From an uncultured Clostridia bacterium (lineage in GTDB: Bacteria > Bacillota > Clostridia > TANB77 > CAG-508), in assembly GCA_947627295.1 (NCBI GenBank), contig CANQVJ010000003.1:1-64000 (forward strand): a DNA stretch of 64,000 nt. Direction: 5' to 3'. Position numbers and translations under genes: made by a program. The notes beneath the pieces were generated by a model that saw only the letters and a program-made list of their open reading frames with translations, was not told where the DNA came from and made no database searches. Numbering within the stretch: position 1 is the stretch's first letter; every line of letters starts with the position of its first letter. Below, one piece after another: positions 38,759 to 48,568 of this stretch.

Positions 38759-39205
38759 ATGATTAGAAGGATTAACACCGTATCAGAACGTAGTTTAGCA
38801 TCAGCTCAGCAAGTACAATTTGATTTACAGAAGATTTTGGGGGTTGAAATAAAACCTCAATATGGAGAAAAGTTGAACAAGGATGTGGCAATTGATGTGA
38901 AAAGTAAGTCATATGGAAGATATCAGTGTGATACAAAACTCAATGAGGTCAATTTGAGCATTAGTGCTTTTATTCCAAATGGAATTGTAGAAGAAGCAAG
39001 CATAAAAATGGGTACTCCAGACCACATTTACGTTTTGTACGAAGGTAATTTAGGGATGCACAAAAGTGCAGTAAAAAATTTTTTGAAGAAATTCAGCAAG
39101 TCACCTGAAAAACAAAATATAAAAATGAAAGATATTCCTGCAATTTTTAGGCCGTTTCTGGATGCAGCTTACACAGCGTCCTGCGAAACTAGTCAAAGCA
39201 TTTAA
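38759..39205 (+). CDS. Protein of unknown function behind a strong promoter
   Basis: 148 residues beginning MIRRINTVSERSLASAQQVQ and ending AAYTASCETSQSI. No recognised domain, signal or membrane segment; the middle (YQCDTKLNEVNLSISAFIPN) looks beta-rich and the end helical and basic. ATG at 38759 has GGAAAG upstream; an in-frame GTG at 38726 lies within the structured leader and is less likely. Base and codon use is more G-rich than the neighbours (GCG, TCC, CTG appear), which may mean recent transfer. It is monocistronic with its own strong terminator. Confidence 0.7.
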   Translation: MIRRINTVSERSLASAQQVQFDLQKILGVEIKPQYGEKLNKDVAIDVKSKSYGRYQCDTKLNEVNLSISAFIPNGIVEEASIKMGTPDHIYVLYEGNLGMHKSAVKNFLKKFSKSPEKQNIKMKDIPAIFRPFLDAAYTASCETSQSI

Positions 39206-39215
39206 GACTAGCATG

Positions 39216-39240
39216 GCTCTCACGCAAGTGGGAGCTTTTT
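39216..39240 (+). terminator. Terminator after the unknown gene
   Basis: GCTCTCAC-gcaa-GTGGGAGC followed by TTTTT. Confidence 0.85.
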
Positions 39241-39333
39241 CGTGTCTTGAAATTAATACTTCCAAAATTGACTTTATAACTATTTTATGGTAAATTATAA
39301 TCTGAAATAAGAAAAAAAGGAGTTAAAGAGTAA

Positions 39334-40200
39334 TTGGTTAAATTAAAAGTACCAAAAAAATATGAAGGAAAAAAGCTAAGTCTATATTTGTTAAAAAATA
39401 TAGATAATTTAACTATAAATCTGCTTTACAAAACACTTAGAAATAAAGACATAAAAATAAATGGAAAGCGTATAAATAAAGATATTGTACTAAAGGAAAA
39501 TGATGAGATTTTTGTATATATTACGCAAAATCAGTTGTTACCAAAAGTACAAAAAGTCTATGAAGACGAAAATATATTGGCAGTAAATAAACCTGTCTGT
39601 ATAGAAGTTACTGGAGAAAACAGTTTAACAAGTGCAATACAAAAAGAATATGAACCCATGAAAATAACTCCTATGCCATGTCACAGATTAGATAGAAATA
39701 CCTCAGGTTTAGTTTTATTTGCTAAAAATGAAAAAGCACTTAAAATATTGGAACAAAAATTCAAAAATCATGAAATAGAAAAACACTATATTGCAGTTGT
39801 ATATGGTTGTCCAAAAGAAATGAAAAAGACCTCTGAAGCATATTTGTTTAAAGACAATAAAAAAGCTCAAGTCTATATATATGATACTTTTAAAAAAGGA
39901 ACTCAAAAGATTATAACATCATATAAAGTTTTAGAAAAAAGGAAAGATAATACGGCTGTATTAGATGTAAAAATTGAAACAGGCAAAACACACCAAATAC
40001 GCGCACATCTAGCACATCTTGGTTTCCCTATTATAGGGGACGGGAAATATGGAATAAATAAAATCAACAAACAATTTAGAAAAAAATATCAAATGCTAAC
40101 AAGCTATTCACTCACATTTAATTTTAAAACAAATAGCGATATATTAGAATATTTAAAAGGCAAAACCATAACCTTACCAATAGATAAAAAGAAATTTTAG
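39334..40200 (+). CDS. RluA/RluD-family 23S rRNA or tRNA pseudouridine synthase
   Basis: 288 residues: an N-terminal S4-like RNA-binding region (LSLYLLKNIDNLTINLLYKT ... DIKINGKRINKD) and a pseudouridine synthase domain with the catalytic aspartate in HRLDRNTSGLVLFAKN and the later KTHQIRAHLAHLGFPIIGD motif. The target uridine is not evident. The start is a TTG, with AAAAGGAG upstream at a slightly long distance. Confidence 0.9.
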   Translation: MVKLKVPKKYEGKKLSLYLLKNIDNLTINLLYKTLRNKDIKINGKRINKDIVLKENDEIFVYITQNQLLPKVQKVYEDENILAVNKPVCIEVTGENSLTSAIQKEYEPMKITPMPCHRLDRNTSGLVLFAKNEKALKILEQKFKNHEIEKHYIAVVYGCPKEMKKTSEAYLFKDNKKAQVYIYDTFKKGTQKIITSYKVLEKRKDNTAVLDVKIETGKTHQIRAHLAHLGFPIIGDGKYGINKINKQFRKKYQMLTSYSLTFNFKTNSDILEYLKGKTITLPIDKKKF

Positions 40201-40203
40201 AAA

Positions 40204-40240
40204 AGAGTACTAAGAATTATTTGACTTTTCTTAGTACTCT
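40204..40240 (+). terminator. Terminator hairpin, inverted near-copy of 37099-37135
   Basis: AGAGTACTAAGAA...TTCTTAGTACTCT, a 13-bp stem, directly after the pseudouridine synthase stop. Confidence 0.8.
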
Positions 40241-40246
40241 ATTAAT

Positions 40247-41002
40247 TTATCTTTCCATGTTATTGCTTTTATCAATTTTTGCAATTGAATCTTGTGTGTG
40301 TTTATAGTTTTCAAGCTGTTCTGCGTATTCTCCTGCCTTTTCCCATATTTCTTTATCTGTTTTACAATCAGAAAAATCAAATTCACTAATAGGAAATTGC
40401 TCAGGAATATCTTTAAATTTTATATGCTCTTTTAGTTTTTCCATTTTATTATTCAATTTATCAAATTCATTAGAATAATATATTTCAGTATCATTTACAT
40501 TAGCAAATGTAACAGTAAATTCTTGATTATCTTCCAACAATCCTTTTTTTGCATAATCTGAATTTTCTACCTCTTCAATATATTTTGAAAGATTATTATA
40601 TTGAAATTCACTTATTCCGTCATATTCTGGCATAAAAATGACGGGGCCGGCTTCGAGCATTAAAATAAAAATATTAGTTTCTTTTCCTTTATCTCCAAAA
40701 TATACACTTTCAGTTCCTTCTTGTGGTGTTGCGTAATCAGGGTATAGGTTGCTTAATATAATATCTGCTATTCCAGAGTGTTTTGATTCAGCTACTTGGT
40801 CTCCCAATGTTTCGTGAGAGTGGTCAAAAGCAACGCTAACAGATTGTGAGGGAGTTATAACTGTAACAGCATTACATCTTTTTGTTGATTTATCTGATAA
40901 AATTGTTTCTATATCAAATTTAGCATTTGCATAAAGCATTTGCCTAGTATTTAATTTTCTATTTTCTGTGCCTTGTTTATAATAAAAATTTTCATAATTC
41001 AT
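40247..41002 (-). CDS. Protein of unknown function next to pyrE
   Basis: 251 residues, soluble, acidic, beginning MNYENFYYKQGTENRKLNTR and ending DSIAKIDKSNNMER. No motif I recognise; segments such as AVTVITPSQSVSVAFDHSHE and AGPVIFMPEYDGISEFQY look like a conserved alpha/beta domain. The start lies 23 bases after the pyrE stop on the same strand, so it is probably the second gene of that transcript. No function is assigned. Confidence 0.7.
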   Translation of the reverse strand: MNYENFYYKQGTENRKLNTRQMLYANAKFDIETILSDKSTKRCNAVTVITPSQSVSVAFDHSHETLGDQVAESKHSGIADIILSNLYPDYATPQEGTESVYFGDKGKETNIFILMLEAGPVIFMPEYDGISEFQYNNLSKYIEEVENSDYAKKGLLEDNQEFTVTFANVNDTEIYYSNEFDKLNNKMEKLKEHIKFKDIPEQFPISEFDFSDCKTDKEIWEKAGEYAEQLENYKHTQDSIAKIDKSNNMER

Positions 41003-41025
41003 TTGTTTAATTCCTTATTTTAAAA

Positions 41026-41884
41026 TTATAAAGTTCCATAAAGGTTGCCGGAGATAAGAAGCTCAGCTCTTTGCTTTGTCTTTTCATCAGAATTCAAAGC
41101 ATTTTGTAAAAATTCAGGATGATTAATTAAAAATTCCTTCATAGTTCCGTCAGGGTTAGTAATAAAATCTTTAAGCATTGCTAATTGATTTTCATTTATT
41201 ACACCAAGCTCCAATGCTTTTTCAAAAAGACTTAAATCCATTTGCACAAGAGATAAAGACTTAATTCCTTTTTCAGCAATCTTTTGAGCTCCGCCCTGCA
41301 TGCGGTCAACAACACTGCATGACCAATAAATTTTAGCACCTAAATTTTCAATTGCAGGAATCCATGCTCTAATATAGCTAGAAGCAACAGTTATTAAATC
41401 TGCAATATGTAAAACTTTTTTGTTTTCTAAGTTTGAAACAGTTTTAGTATCTTCAAAATTACTATTACTTACAACTGTACTTAAATCCTTATAAATAGAA
41501 ATATGAGGTTTGTCTAATAAATAAGCTAAAATATTTGAAAAGAACCAATCCCTTCTTTCTCCACCAGAAATATAGTCAATTTCTGAAACATCAACATTAC
41601 TTTCAATATACTCTTTTACTGTTTCAATAACATTATGATAAATCTCATTAGTTTTATATTGTTCCAAAACTTTTTCAAAAACCTTTTTTGGAAGTGTAAG
41701 CTTGTCAGAAAGTGCATCATCAATAAAGCTAAGAAGCTCAGTAGCATATTTTTCAGAGCCATAAATAAAATGAGTATTTACGAAATATGGTCCAATTTTT
41801 CCGAGATGTGTACCAAAAAGGTTTATTCTCTTCACATATTCTAATTGCATTTGTTTCAAACAAATATTTTTGTATATCAGACAT
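41026..41884 (-). CDS. pyrE: Orotate phosphoribosyltransferase-like enzyme (needs one CGG +1 shift)
   Basis: With one skipped base the protein is 285 residues, longer than classical PyrE (about 200). It begins MSDIQKYLFETNAIRI and contains YTSGKIGPYFVNTHFIYG (OPRTase opening), ISGGERRDWFFSNILAYLL and a PRPP-loop-like region, VLHIADLITVASSYIRAW. It would attach PRPP to orotate in UMP synthesis. Codon 28 is CGG (41801-41803); skipping C gives the Gly of TSGKIGP, and the zero frame ends 16 codons later. It diverges from pyrC-pyrF-pyrK-pyrD, supporting the pyrimidine role. The loop differs from the canonical PRPP motif, so specificity is moderately certain. Confidence 0.78.
41801..41803 (-). other. 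CGG +1 recoding site (pyrE)
   Basis: In-frame TCT CGG A at codon 28. Skipping C gives GGA in YTSGKIGPYF. Confidence 0.9.
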
Positions 41885-42007
41885 AATTATTCCCCCTTAA
41901 ATTTATTTAATTATAATATATATAAAATGCATAAAAAAGTCAATAAAAATATTGAAAAAACCAATCATTAGTGATAGAATAAAAACCAGAAAAGAGAGGT
42001 ATAAATA

Positions 42008-43282
42008 ATGAGAATTTTATTAAAAAATGGAACGGTAATAGATTATAAAACAAAAACAAATGAAGTAAAAGATATCTTAATTGAAGATGACAAAATAAAA
42101 GAAATTTCAAAAGAAATTTCAAGTGAAGCAGATAGAATTATTGAGTGTGAAGGTCTAAATATCATACCTGGTATGATTGATATGCACTGTCATTTAAGAG
42201 AGCCAGGGTTTGAACATAAAGAAACTATTGAAACAGGTAGTAGAAGTGCTGTTTGTGGTGGTTTTACAACAATATGCCCAATGCCAAACACAAAGCCAAC
42301 GCCTGATAATGTTGAAACTTTGCAAAAAATAATAGCAGAAGCTAAAAGAGTAAATCTATGCAATGTATTGCCATACGCTTCTGTCAGCAAGGGTGAAAAG
42401 GGAGAAGAGCCAGTTAATTATAAAGAATTAAAAGAAGCGGGTGCAATAGCTTTTTCAGACGACGGCATGCCCGTTGTAAATAGCAAAATTATGAGAAATG
42501 CAATAATTGAAGCAGATAAACTTGGAACATATGTTGCATCACATTGTGAAGAAAAATCAGTTGCAGCAGGTGCAATTAATGCAGGTTCAGTTGCTGAAGA
42601 ATTAGGAGTTGAAGGAGTACTTCCAGAAGCAGAAGAAATAATGGCTGCAAGAGAAATTGTAATTTCAGAAACAAATAATGTAAGAGCACACATATGCCAC
42701 ATAAGCACAAAAACTACAAAAAACATGGTAAGAGATGCTAAAAAAAGAGGAGTAAAAATAACATGTGAAACTTGCCCACACTATTTTTCATTTACAGTTG
42801 ATGAAGTTAAAAAATCAGGAGTAAATGCAAAAATGAATCCACCACTTAGAGAAGAAAAAGATAGGCAAGCAATAATAGAAGGATTAAAAGAAGGCACAAT
42901 AGATGCAATAATAACCGACCATGCACCACATGCTGAAGAAGAAAAAAATCAAGGTTTAGCAAAAGCTCCAAATGGTATAATTGGATTTGAAACAGCGCTT
43001 TCAGCAGAAATTATGAATTTAGTAGACACAGGAGATTTAAGTTATTTAGACTTAGTAAAATTAACATCATACAACCCTGCAAAATTATTACATATAGATA
43101 GAGGCACAATAGAAGAAGGAAAAGTTGCAGATTTAACAATATTTGATCCAAATGAAAAATACATATATACAAAAGATATGATAGTTTCTAAATCTAAAAA
43201 TAGCCCATTTATCGGAAAAGAAATGAAGGGAAAAGTAAAATACACAATTGTAGGGGGAAATGTTGTATATGAAAGCAATTGA
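42008..43282 (+). CDS. pyrC: Dihydroorotase
   Basis: The 424-residue zinc amidohydrolase closes carbamoyl-aspartate to dihydroorotate. The metal-binding motif DMHCHLREPGFEHKE (about residues 60-74), ASHCEE, and the catalytic DHAPHAEEEK are present. It is a type I (PyrC/PyrX-like) enzyme. AGAGAGG lies upstream. It overlaps pyrF by 14 bases and heads the pyrC-pyrF-pyrK-pyrD operon. The 123 bases separating it from pyrE contain no obvious PyrR attenuator. Confidence 0.95.
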   Translation: MRILLKNGTVIDYKTKTNEVKDILIEDDKIKEISKEISSEADRIIECEGLNIIPGMIDMHCHLREPGFEHKETIETGSRSAVCGGFTTICPMPNTKPTPDNVETLQKIIAEAKRVNLCNVLPYASVSKGEKGEEPVNYKELKEAGAIAFSDDGMPVVNSKIMRNAIIEADKLGTYVASHCEEKSVAAGAINAGSVAEELGVEGVLPEAEEIMAAREIVISETNNVRAHICHISTKTTKNMVRDAKKRGVKITCETCPHYFSFTVDEVKKSGVNAKMNPPLREEKDRQAIIEGLKEGTIDAIITDHAPHAEEEKNQGLAKAPNGIIGFETALSAEIMNLVDTGDLSYLDLVKLTSYNPAKLLHIDRGTIEEGKVADLTIFDPNEKYIYTKDMIVSKSKNSPFIGKEMKGKVKYTIVGGNVVYESN

Positions 43283-44180
43283 TAAATTAATAGAAAAAAT
43301 AAAAGAAACAAACAATCCAACAGTAATGGGGTTGGACCCAAGATATGATATGTTACCAAAATGTGTAACAAAAAAATATTCTAGTGATTGCCAAGGTGTT
43401 GCAGATGCAATTGTAGAATATAACAAAGCGTTAATTGATGCAACATATGATATAATTCCTGCCATAAAGCCACAAATTGCATTTTATGAAATGTTTGGTT
43501 TACCAGGGATGAAGGCTTTTAAAGAAACATGCAAATATGCAAAGCAAAAAGGGATGATTGTAATTGCAGATGTAAAAAGAGGAGATATAGGGTCGACTGC
43601 AGAAGGTTATTCAAATGCATATTTAGGAAAAACACCAATAGATAATTTTGAAGAATCAATATTTGATGTAGATTTTATAACAGTTAATCCATACATGGGT
43701 ACAGATTGCATAAAACCATTTGTAGAAGACTGCAAAAAATATGAAAAAGGAATATTCGTTTTAGTAAAAACTTCGAATCCTTCGTCAGGCGAATTACAGG
43801 ATTTGAAATTAGAAAACGGAAAAGAAGTTTATATGCAAGTTGCAGAACTTACAAAAAAATGGGGAGCAGAATTAATTGGAGAAAATGGATTTAGTAGTGT
43901 TGCAGCAGTAGTAGGAGCAACTTATCCAGAACAATTAGAAAGTATAAGAAACATTGCACCTAATACATTTTTCTTAATTCCTGGATATGGTGCACAAGGT
44001 GGAAAAGCAAGTGATATTGCACTTGGTTTTAATAAAGAAGGAATAGGTGGAATTGTAAATGCATCAAGAAGTCTAATGTGTGCATATAAAAATTCAAGTG
44101 AAGAAAATTATGCTGAAGCAACAAGAAAAGAAGCTCTAAGGATGAAAGAAGAGTTAAATAATGCAATAGGGGGTATGTAA
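43269..44180 (+). CDS. pyrF: Orotidine 5'-phosphate decarboxylase (PyrF type 2)
   Basis: About 303 residues, the long type 2 form. PTVMGLDPRYDM and the catalytic VIADVKRGDIGSTAEGY (Asp-x-Lys-x-x-Asp) are clear. It decarboxylates OMP to UMP. Either ATG 43260 or 43269 could be used; 43269 gives a better distance from the GGGGG site, and both overlap the end of pyrC, implying coupled translation. One base separates its stop from pyrK. Confidence 0.95.
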   Translation: MKAIDKLIEKIKETNNPTVMGLDPRYDMLPKCVTKKYSSDCQGVADAIVEYNKALIDATYDIIPAIKPQIAFYEMFGLPGMKAFKETCKYAKQKGMIVIADVKRGDIGSTAEGYSNAYLGKTPIDNFEESIFDVDFITVNPYMGTDCIKPFVEDCKKYEKGIFVLVKTSNPSSGELQDLKLENGKEVYMQVAELTKKWGAELIGENGFSSVAAVVGATYPEQLESIRNIAPNTFFLIPGYGAQGGKASDIALGFNKEGIGGIVNASRSLMCAYKNSSEENYAEATRKEALRMKEELNNAIGGM

Positions 44181-44181
44181 A

Positions 44182-44943
44182 ATGCCAAAAAAAGAATTAG
44201 CAAAATTAATAAAAAAGGAACAATTAAAACCAGATATTTTTAAATTTAGTTTGTTGGCACCACAAATTGCAAAAAGTGCTAAAGCCGGTAACTTCGTTGA
44301 AATAAGAGTGTCAGATCAGGTAGAACCATTTTTAAGAAGGCCAATTAGTATTTACAATATAGAAAATGACATAATAGAAATTATCTTTCAAGTTAAAGGA
44401 AAAGGAACTGAAATTTTATCAAAAAAAGAAGAAGGAAATGAAATAGATATTTTAGGGCCACTTGGATATGGAACTTTTAAATATGAAGGTTGTGAAAATC
44501 TAGCCATTATAGGTGGAGGCATTGGAGTTTTTCCATTATATGAATTAGCAAAAAGTGCAAAAGGCAAAAATATAAAAACATACTTAGGTTATAGAAGTAA
44601 AGATTTCGTACTATTGGAAAAAGAGTTTGAAGAAGTATCTAATGAATTAACAATTACTACTGATGACGGAACATATGGTAAAAAAGGTTTTGCAATCGAC
44701 TATTTAAAACAAGAAATTGAAGGAATTGATAAAATATTTGCATGCGGACCACTACCAATGTTAAAAGCAGTGCAAAAACTAGCCTTAGAAAAAAATATAC
44801 CTTGTCAAATATCTTTAGAAGAAAAAATGGCATGTGGTATGGGAGTATGCTTAGGTTGTGCAGTAAAAAAAGTAGGAAAAGAAGAATATTTGCATGTATG
44901 CAAAGCGGGTCCGGTGTTTGATGCTAAGGAGGTGGAAATATAA
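44182..44943 (+). CDS. pyrK: Dihydroorotate dehydrogenase electron-transfer subunit
   Basis: 253 residues: a ferredoxin-reductase-type FAD domain (FLRRPISIYNI), an NAD-binding domain (AIIGGGIGVFPLYELAK) and a C-terminal [2Fe-2S] cluster motif CGMGVCLGCAVK...C (about residues 217-240). PyrK passes electrons from PyrD to NAD+. Its stop overlaps the pyrD start by one base. Confidence 0.96.
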   Translation: MPKKELAKLIKKEQLKPDIFKFSLLAPQIAKSAKAGNFVEIRVSDQVEPFLRRPISIYNIENDIIEIIFQVKGKGTEILSKKEEGNEIDILGPLGYGTFKYEGCENLAIIGGGIGVFPLYELAKSAKGKNIKTYLGYRSKDFVLLEKEFEEVSNELTITTDDGTYGKKGFAIDYLKQEIEGIDKIFACGPLPMLKAVQKLALEKNIPCQISLEEKMACGMGVCLGCAVKKVGKEEYLHVCKAGPVFDAKEVEI

Positions 44944-45851
44944 TGAATACAAAAATTAATTTTGCAGGAATTGAAATGAAAAATCCAGTAACAGTAGCAT
45001 CAGGAACATTTGGATATGGTAGAGAATATGCAGAATTTTTCGATTTAAGTAAATTAGGGGGAATAATTACAAAAGGGACATCCTTAAAACCAAGAAGCGG
45101 AAACAAGCCACCAAGAGTATGTGAAACAGCAAGTGGAATGTTAAACAGCATAGGTTTGCAAAATCCAGGAGTCGAATATTTTGCACAAAATGATTTACCA
45201 TTTTTGAAAAAGTTTGATACAGCAATTATAGTAAATGCATGTGGAAGTAGTATAGAAGAATATGTTGAATTGTGTAAAATATTAAACACATTGGATATAG
45301 CTGGAGTGGAACTTAATCTATCTTGCCCAAATGTAAAAGCCGGATGCATGGCTTTTGGAAATACTTATGAAGGAGTAAAGCAAGTTACATCTGAAGTTAG
45401 AAAAGTTTTAGATAAACCACTTATTGTCAAACTAACACCAAATGTAACTAATATTGCTGAAATTGCAAAAGCAGTCGAAGATGCTGGCGCCGACGGTGTT
45501 TCTTTAATAAATACATTATTAGGGATGAAGATAGATATAGATAAAAAAAGGCCAGTACTTGCAAACAACACAGGCGGTCTTTCAGGTCCTGCTATAAAGC
45601 CTGTTGCAGTTAGAATGGTTTACCAAGTAGCACAAGCAGTAAATATTCCGGTACTTGGAATGGGCGGAATTGTAAACGGAGATGATGCAATTGAATTTAT
45701 GCTAGCAGGAGCAAAAGCAATTTCAATTGGTGCAGGCAATTTTATAGATCCATTCACAAGTGTAAACACAGTTGAAGGAATAGAAAAGTATATGAAAAAA
45801 CATGAAATAGAAGATATAAATGATATAATTGGAAAAGTTGAAATGAACTGA
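44943..45851 (+). CDS. pyrD: NAD-dependent dihydroorotate dehydrogenase, catalytic subunit (class 1B)
   Basis: The 302-residue FMN TIM-barrel enzyme contains NPVTVASGTFGYG, GTSLKPRSGNKPPRVCET, the catalytic cysteine region ELNLSCPNVKAG, NNTGGLSGPAIKPVA and LGMGGIVNGDDAIEFMLAGA. With PyrK it makes the 1B holoenzyme that oxidises dihydroorotate to orotate. AAGGAGG overlaps the end of pyrK. It is the last pyr gene, 48 bases before adhE. Confidence 0.97.
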   Translation: MNTKINFAGIEMKNPVTVASGTFGYGREYAEFFDLSKLGGIITKGTSLKPRSGNKPPRVCETASGMLNSIGLQNPGVEYFAQNDLPFLKKFDTAIIVNACGSSIEEYVELCKILNTLDIAGVELNLSCPNVKAGCMAFGNTYEGVKQVTSEVRKVLDKPLIVKLTPNVTNIAEIAKAVEDAGADGVSLINTLLGMKIDIDKKRPVLANNTGGLSGPAIKPVAVRMVYQVAQAVNIPVLGMGGIVNGDDAIEFMLAGAKAISIGAGNFIDPFTSVNTVEGIEKYMKKHEIEDINDIIGKVEMN

Positions 45852-45899
45852 TTAAAATATAAAAACAGTGGATAAACTAAAGAAAAAGGAGAGATGAAT

Positions 45900-48507
45900 A
45901 TGACTGAAGAACAAGAAGAAAAGAAAGTTCAAAAAATGATAGATGAGCTAGTTGAAAAGGCAAAAGTTGCATCTGAAAAATATATGCAATTAGATCAAGA
46001 ACAAATTAATAAAATTATCAAAGCAATGTCAATGGCAGGTTTGGAACATCATATGGAACTTGCAAAAATGGCAGTAGAAGAAACTGGTAGAGGAATATAT
46101 GAAGATAAAATCACAAAGAATATGTTTGCAACAGAATATATTTATCACAGTATAAAATACGAAAGAACTGTTGGAATTATTAATGAAAACAGTGAAGAAG
46201 ACTATGTTGAAATTGCTGAACCTGTTGGAATAATTGCAGGGGTAACACCAGTAACAAACCCAACATCAACAACAATGTTTAAATCTATAATATCAGCAAA
46301 AACAAGAAATGTTATAATCTTTGGATTTCATCCGTCAGCACAAAAATGCTCAGTAGAAGCAGCACGAATTTTAAGAGATGCAGCAGTAGAAGCAGGAGCA
46401 CCTGAAGATTGCATTTTATGGATAGAAGAACCAAGCATATTAGCAACAAGGTTGCTTATGAATCATCCAGATATTAATTTGATTTTAGCAACAGGTGGAA
46501 CAGGTATGGTTAAAGCCGCTTATTCATGTGGAAAGCCAGCGTTGGGAGTAGGGCCACGGAAATGTACCTTGTTTTATAGATAAAACAGCCAAATTAGAAA
46601 CAACAGTAAACGATGTTGTAATGTCTAAATCATTTGATTATGGTATGATTTGTGCCTCTGAGCAAGCAGTAATTGTAGAAAAAGCAATATATACAAAATT
46701 TGAAGAATTAATGAGAAAAGCAGGTTGCTATTTTGTAAATCCTGAGGAAAAGAAAATGCTAGAAAAAACTATGTTTGACTATAAAAAAGATACAGGTTAC
46801 AAATTAAAATCTTCAATTCCAGGGCAAAGTCCTTATGCAATTGCAAAGCAGGCAGGTTTTGAGATTCCAGAAGAAACTAAAGTAATAGTAGTATATGAAG
46901 AAGGCATTGGCGAAGACTATCCATTTTCTAGAGAAAAGTTAAGTCCAGTTCTTACTTACTATATAGTAGATAATGAAGAAGAAGGAATAAGGAAATCTGA
47001 ACAACTTATTGAGTTTGGTGGGTTAGGTCACTCAGCAGTTATTCACTCTGAAAACGAAGAGACCGTCCTAAAATTTTCTGAAACAATGAAAGCAGGCAGA
47101 ATTATAGTAAATTCTCCGTCAACACATGGAGCAATAGGAGATATATATAACACAAATATGCCTTCACTAACACTTGGTTGCGGTTCGTTTGGCGGTAATT
47201 CAACAACAGCAAATGTTTCCTCAGTAAATTTAATAAATATAAAAAGAGTTGCCAAAAGGAGAGTAAATATGCAGTGGTTCAAAATACCAGAAAAAATATA
47301 TTTTGAAGCTGGTTCAATTGCATACTTAGAGAAAATGCCAGATATTGAAAGAGCCTTTATTGTAACAGATGAAGGTATGCTTAAATATGGATATGTAGAT
47401 AAAATTTTATATCATTTAGAAAAAAGATTAAAACATGTACATTGTGAAATCTTTAGTGAAGTAGAATCAGACCCTTCTTTTGATACAATCAAAAAAGGGG
47501 TAGAAGCAATGGAAGTGTTTAAACCAAATGTAATAATTGCACTAGGTGGTGGAAGTCCAATTGATGCAGCAAAAGGTATGTGGTTATTTTATGAACATCC
47601 AGATGCAAACATAGAAGGACTAAAATTAAAATTCATGGATATAAGAAAGCGTACTTACAAGTTTCCTAAACTTGGTGAAAAGTGCAAATTGGTTGCAATA
47701 CCTACAACCTCTGGAACAGGTTCTGAAGTTACATCATTTGCAGTTATTACAGATAAAGAAAAAAATAAAAAATACCCATTAGCAGATTATGAGCTAACAC
47801 CAAATGTTGCAATAATAGACCCAGAGTTAGTTATGAGTTTGCCAAAATCAGTTACAGCAGATACAGGTATGGATGTTCTAACACATGCGTTAGAAGCATA
47901 TGTTTCAAACATGGCATCAGATTACACAAATGCATTAGCAGAAAAAGCTGTTGGTTTAGTAACAACCTATTTAGAGCAAGCATATAATGACGGAAGCAAC
48001 AAAGTTGCTAGAGAAAAAATGCACAATGCAAGCACAATAGCAGGCATGGCATTTACAAACGCATTTTTAGGAATATGCCACTCTTTAGCACATAAAATAG
48101 GAGGAGAATTCCATTTACCACATGGTAGAATAAATGCAATATTATTGCCATATGTAATAAAATACAATTCAATGCTACCTACAAAATTTGTTTCTTTTCC
48201 AAAATATGAATATTTTGTGGCAGATAAACAATATGCCAATATGGCAAAAAGAATTGGAATAAAAGGTAAAACAGATGAAGAATTAATTTCAAACCTAATA
48301 AAGAAAATACAAAAAATGAATAAGAATTTAAATATACCAAAATCTTTCCAAGAAGCAGGTTTAGATGAACAAGAATTTTTATCTAAAATAGATATGTTAG
48401 CAGATAGAGCATTTGAAGATCAATGTACAACTGCTAACCCAAGAGTACCATTAGTAGAAGAATTAAAAGAAATATTAAAACAAGCATATTATGGTGAAGA
48501 AATCTAA
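45900..48507 (+). CDS. adhE: Bifunctional aldehyde-alcohol dehydrogenase (needs one CGG +1 shift)
   Basis: With one skipped base the protein is 868 residues, the standard AdhE length. Residues 1-430 are the CoA-acylating aldehyde dehydrogenase (AGVTPVTNPTSTTMFK, FGFHPSAQKCSVEAAR, ATGGTGMVKAAYSCGKPALG), and residues 450-868 an iron-dependent alcohol dehydrogenase (GGGSPIDAAKGMW, TTSGTGSEVTSFAVI, HSLAHKIGGEFHLPHG). It converts acetyl-CoA to ethanol. Codon 220 is CGG (46557-46559); skipping C gives GVGPGNVPCFIDKTA, and the zero frame ends eight codons later, losing most of the enzyme. ATG 45900 fits the GGAGAG site better than the one at 45894. Confidence 0.95.
46557..46559 (+). other. CGG +1 recoding site (adhE)
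   Basis: In-frame CCA CGG A. Skipping C gives GGA in GVGPGNVP. Confidence 0.95.
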
Positions 48508-48534
48508 AAAAGTGGCGTTAGCCACTTTTTTAGA
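48508..48534. terminator. adhE terminator
   Basis: AAAAAAGTGGC-gtta-GCCACTTTTTT, a perfect 11-bp stem. Confidence 0.9.
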
Positions 48535-48568
48535 TAAATAAATTTATTTTTAGTAGATGACAAAATTA

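Noticed and set aside
41885..42007. PyrR-type attenuator upstream of pyrC
   Set aside because: No anti-terminator/terminator pair or PyrR-binding hairpin can be drawn in the short divergent gap.
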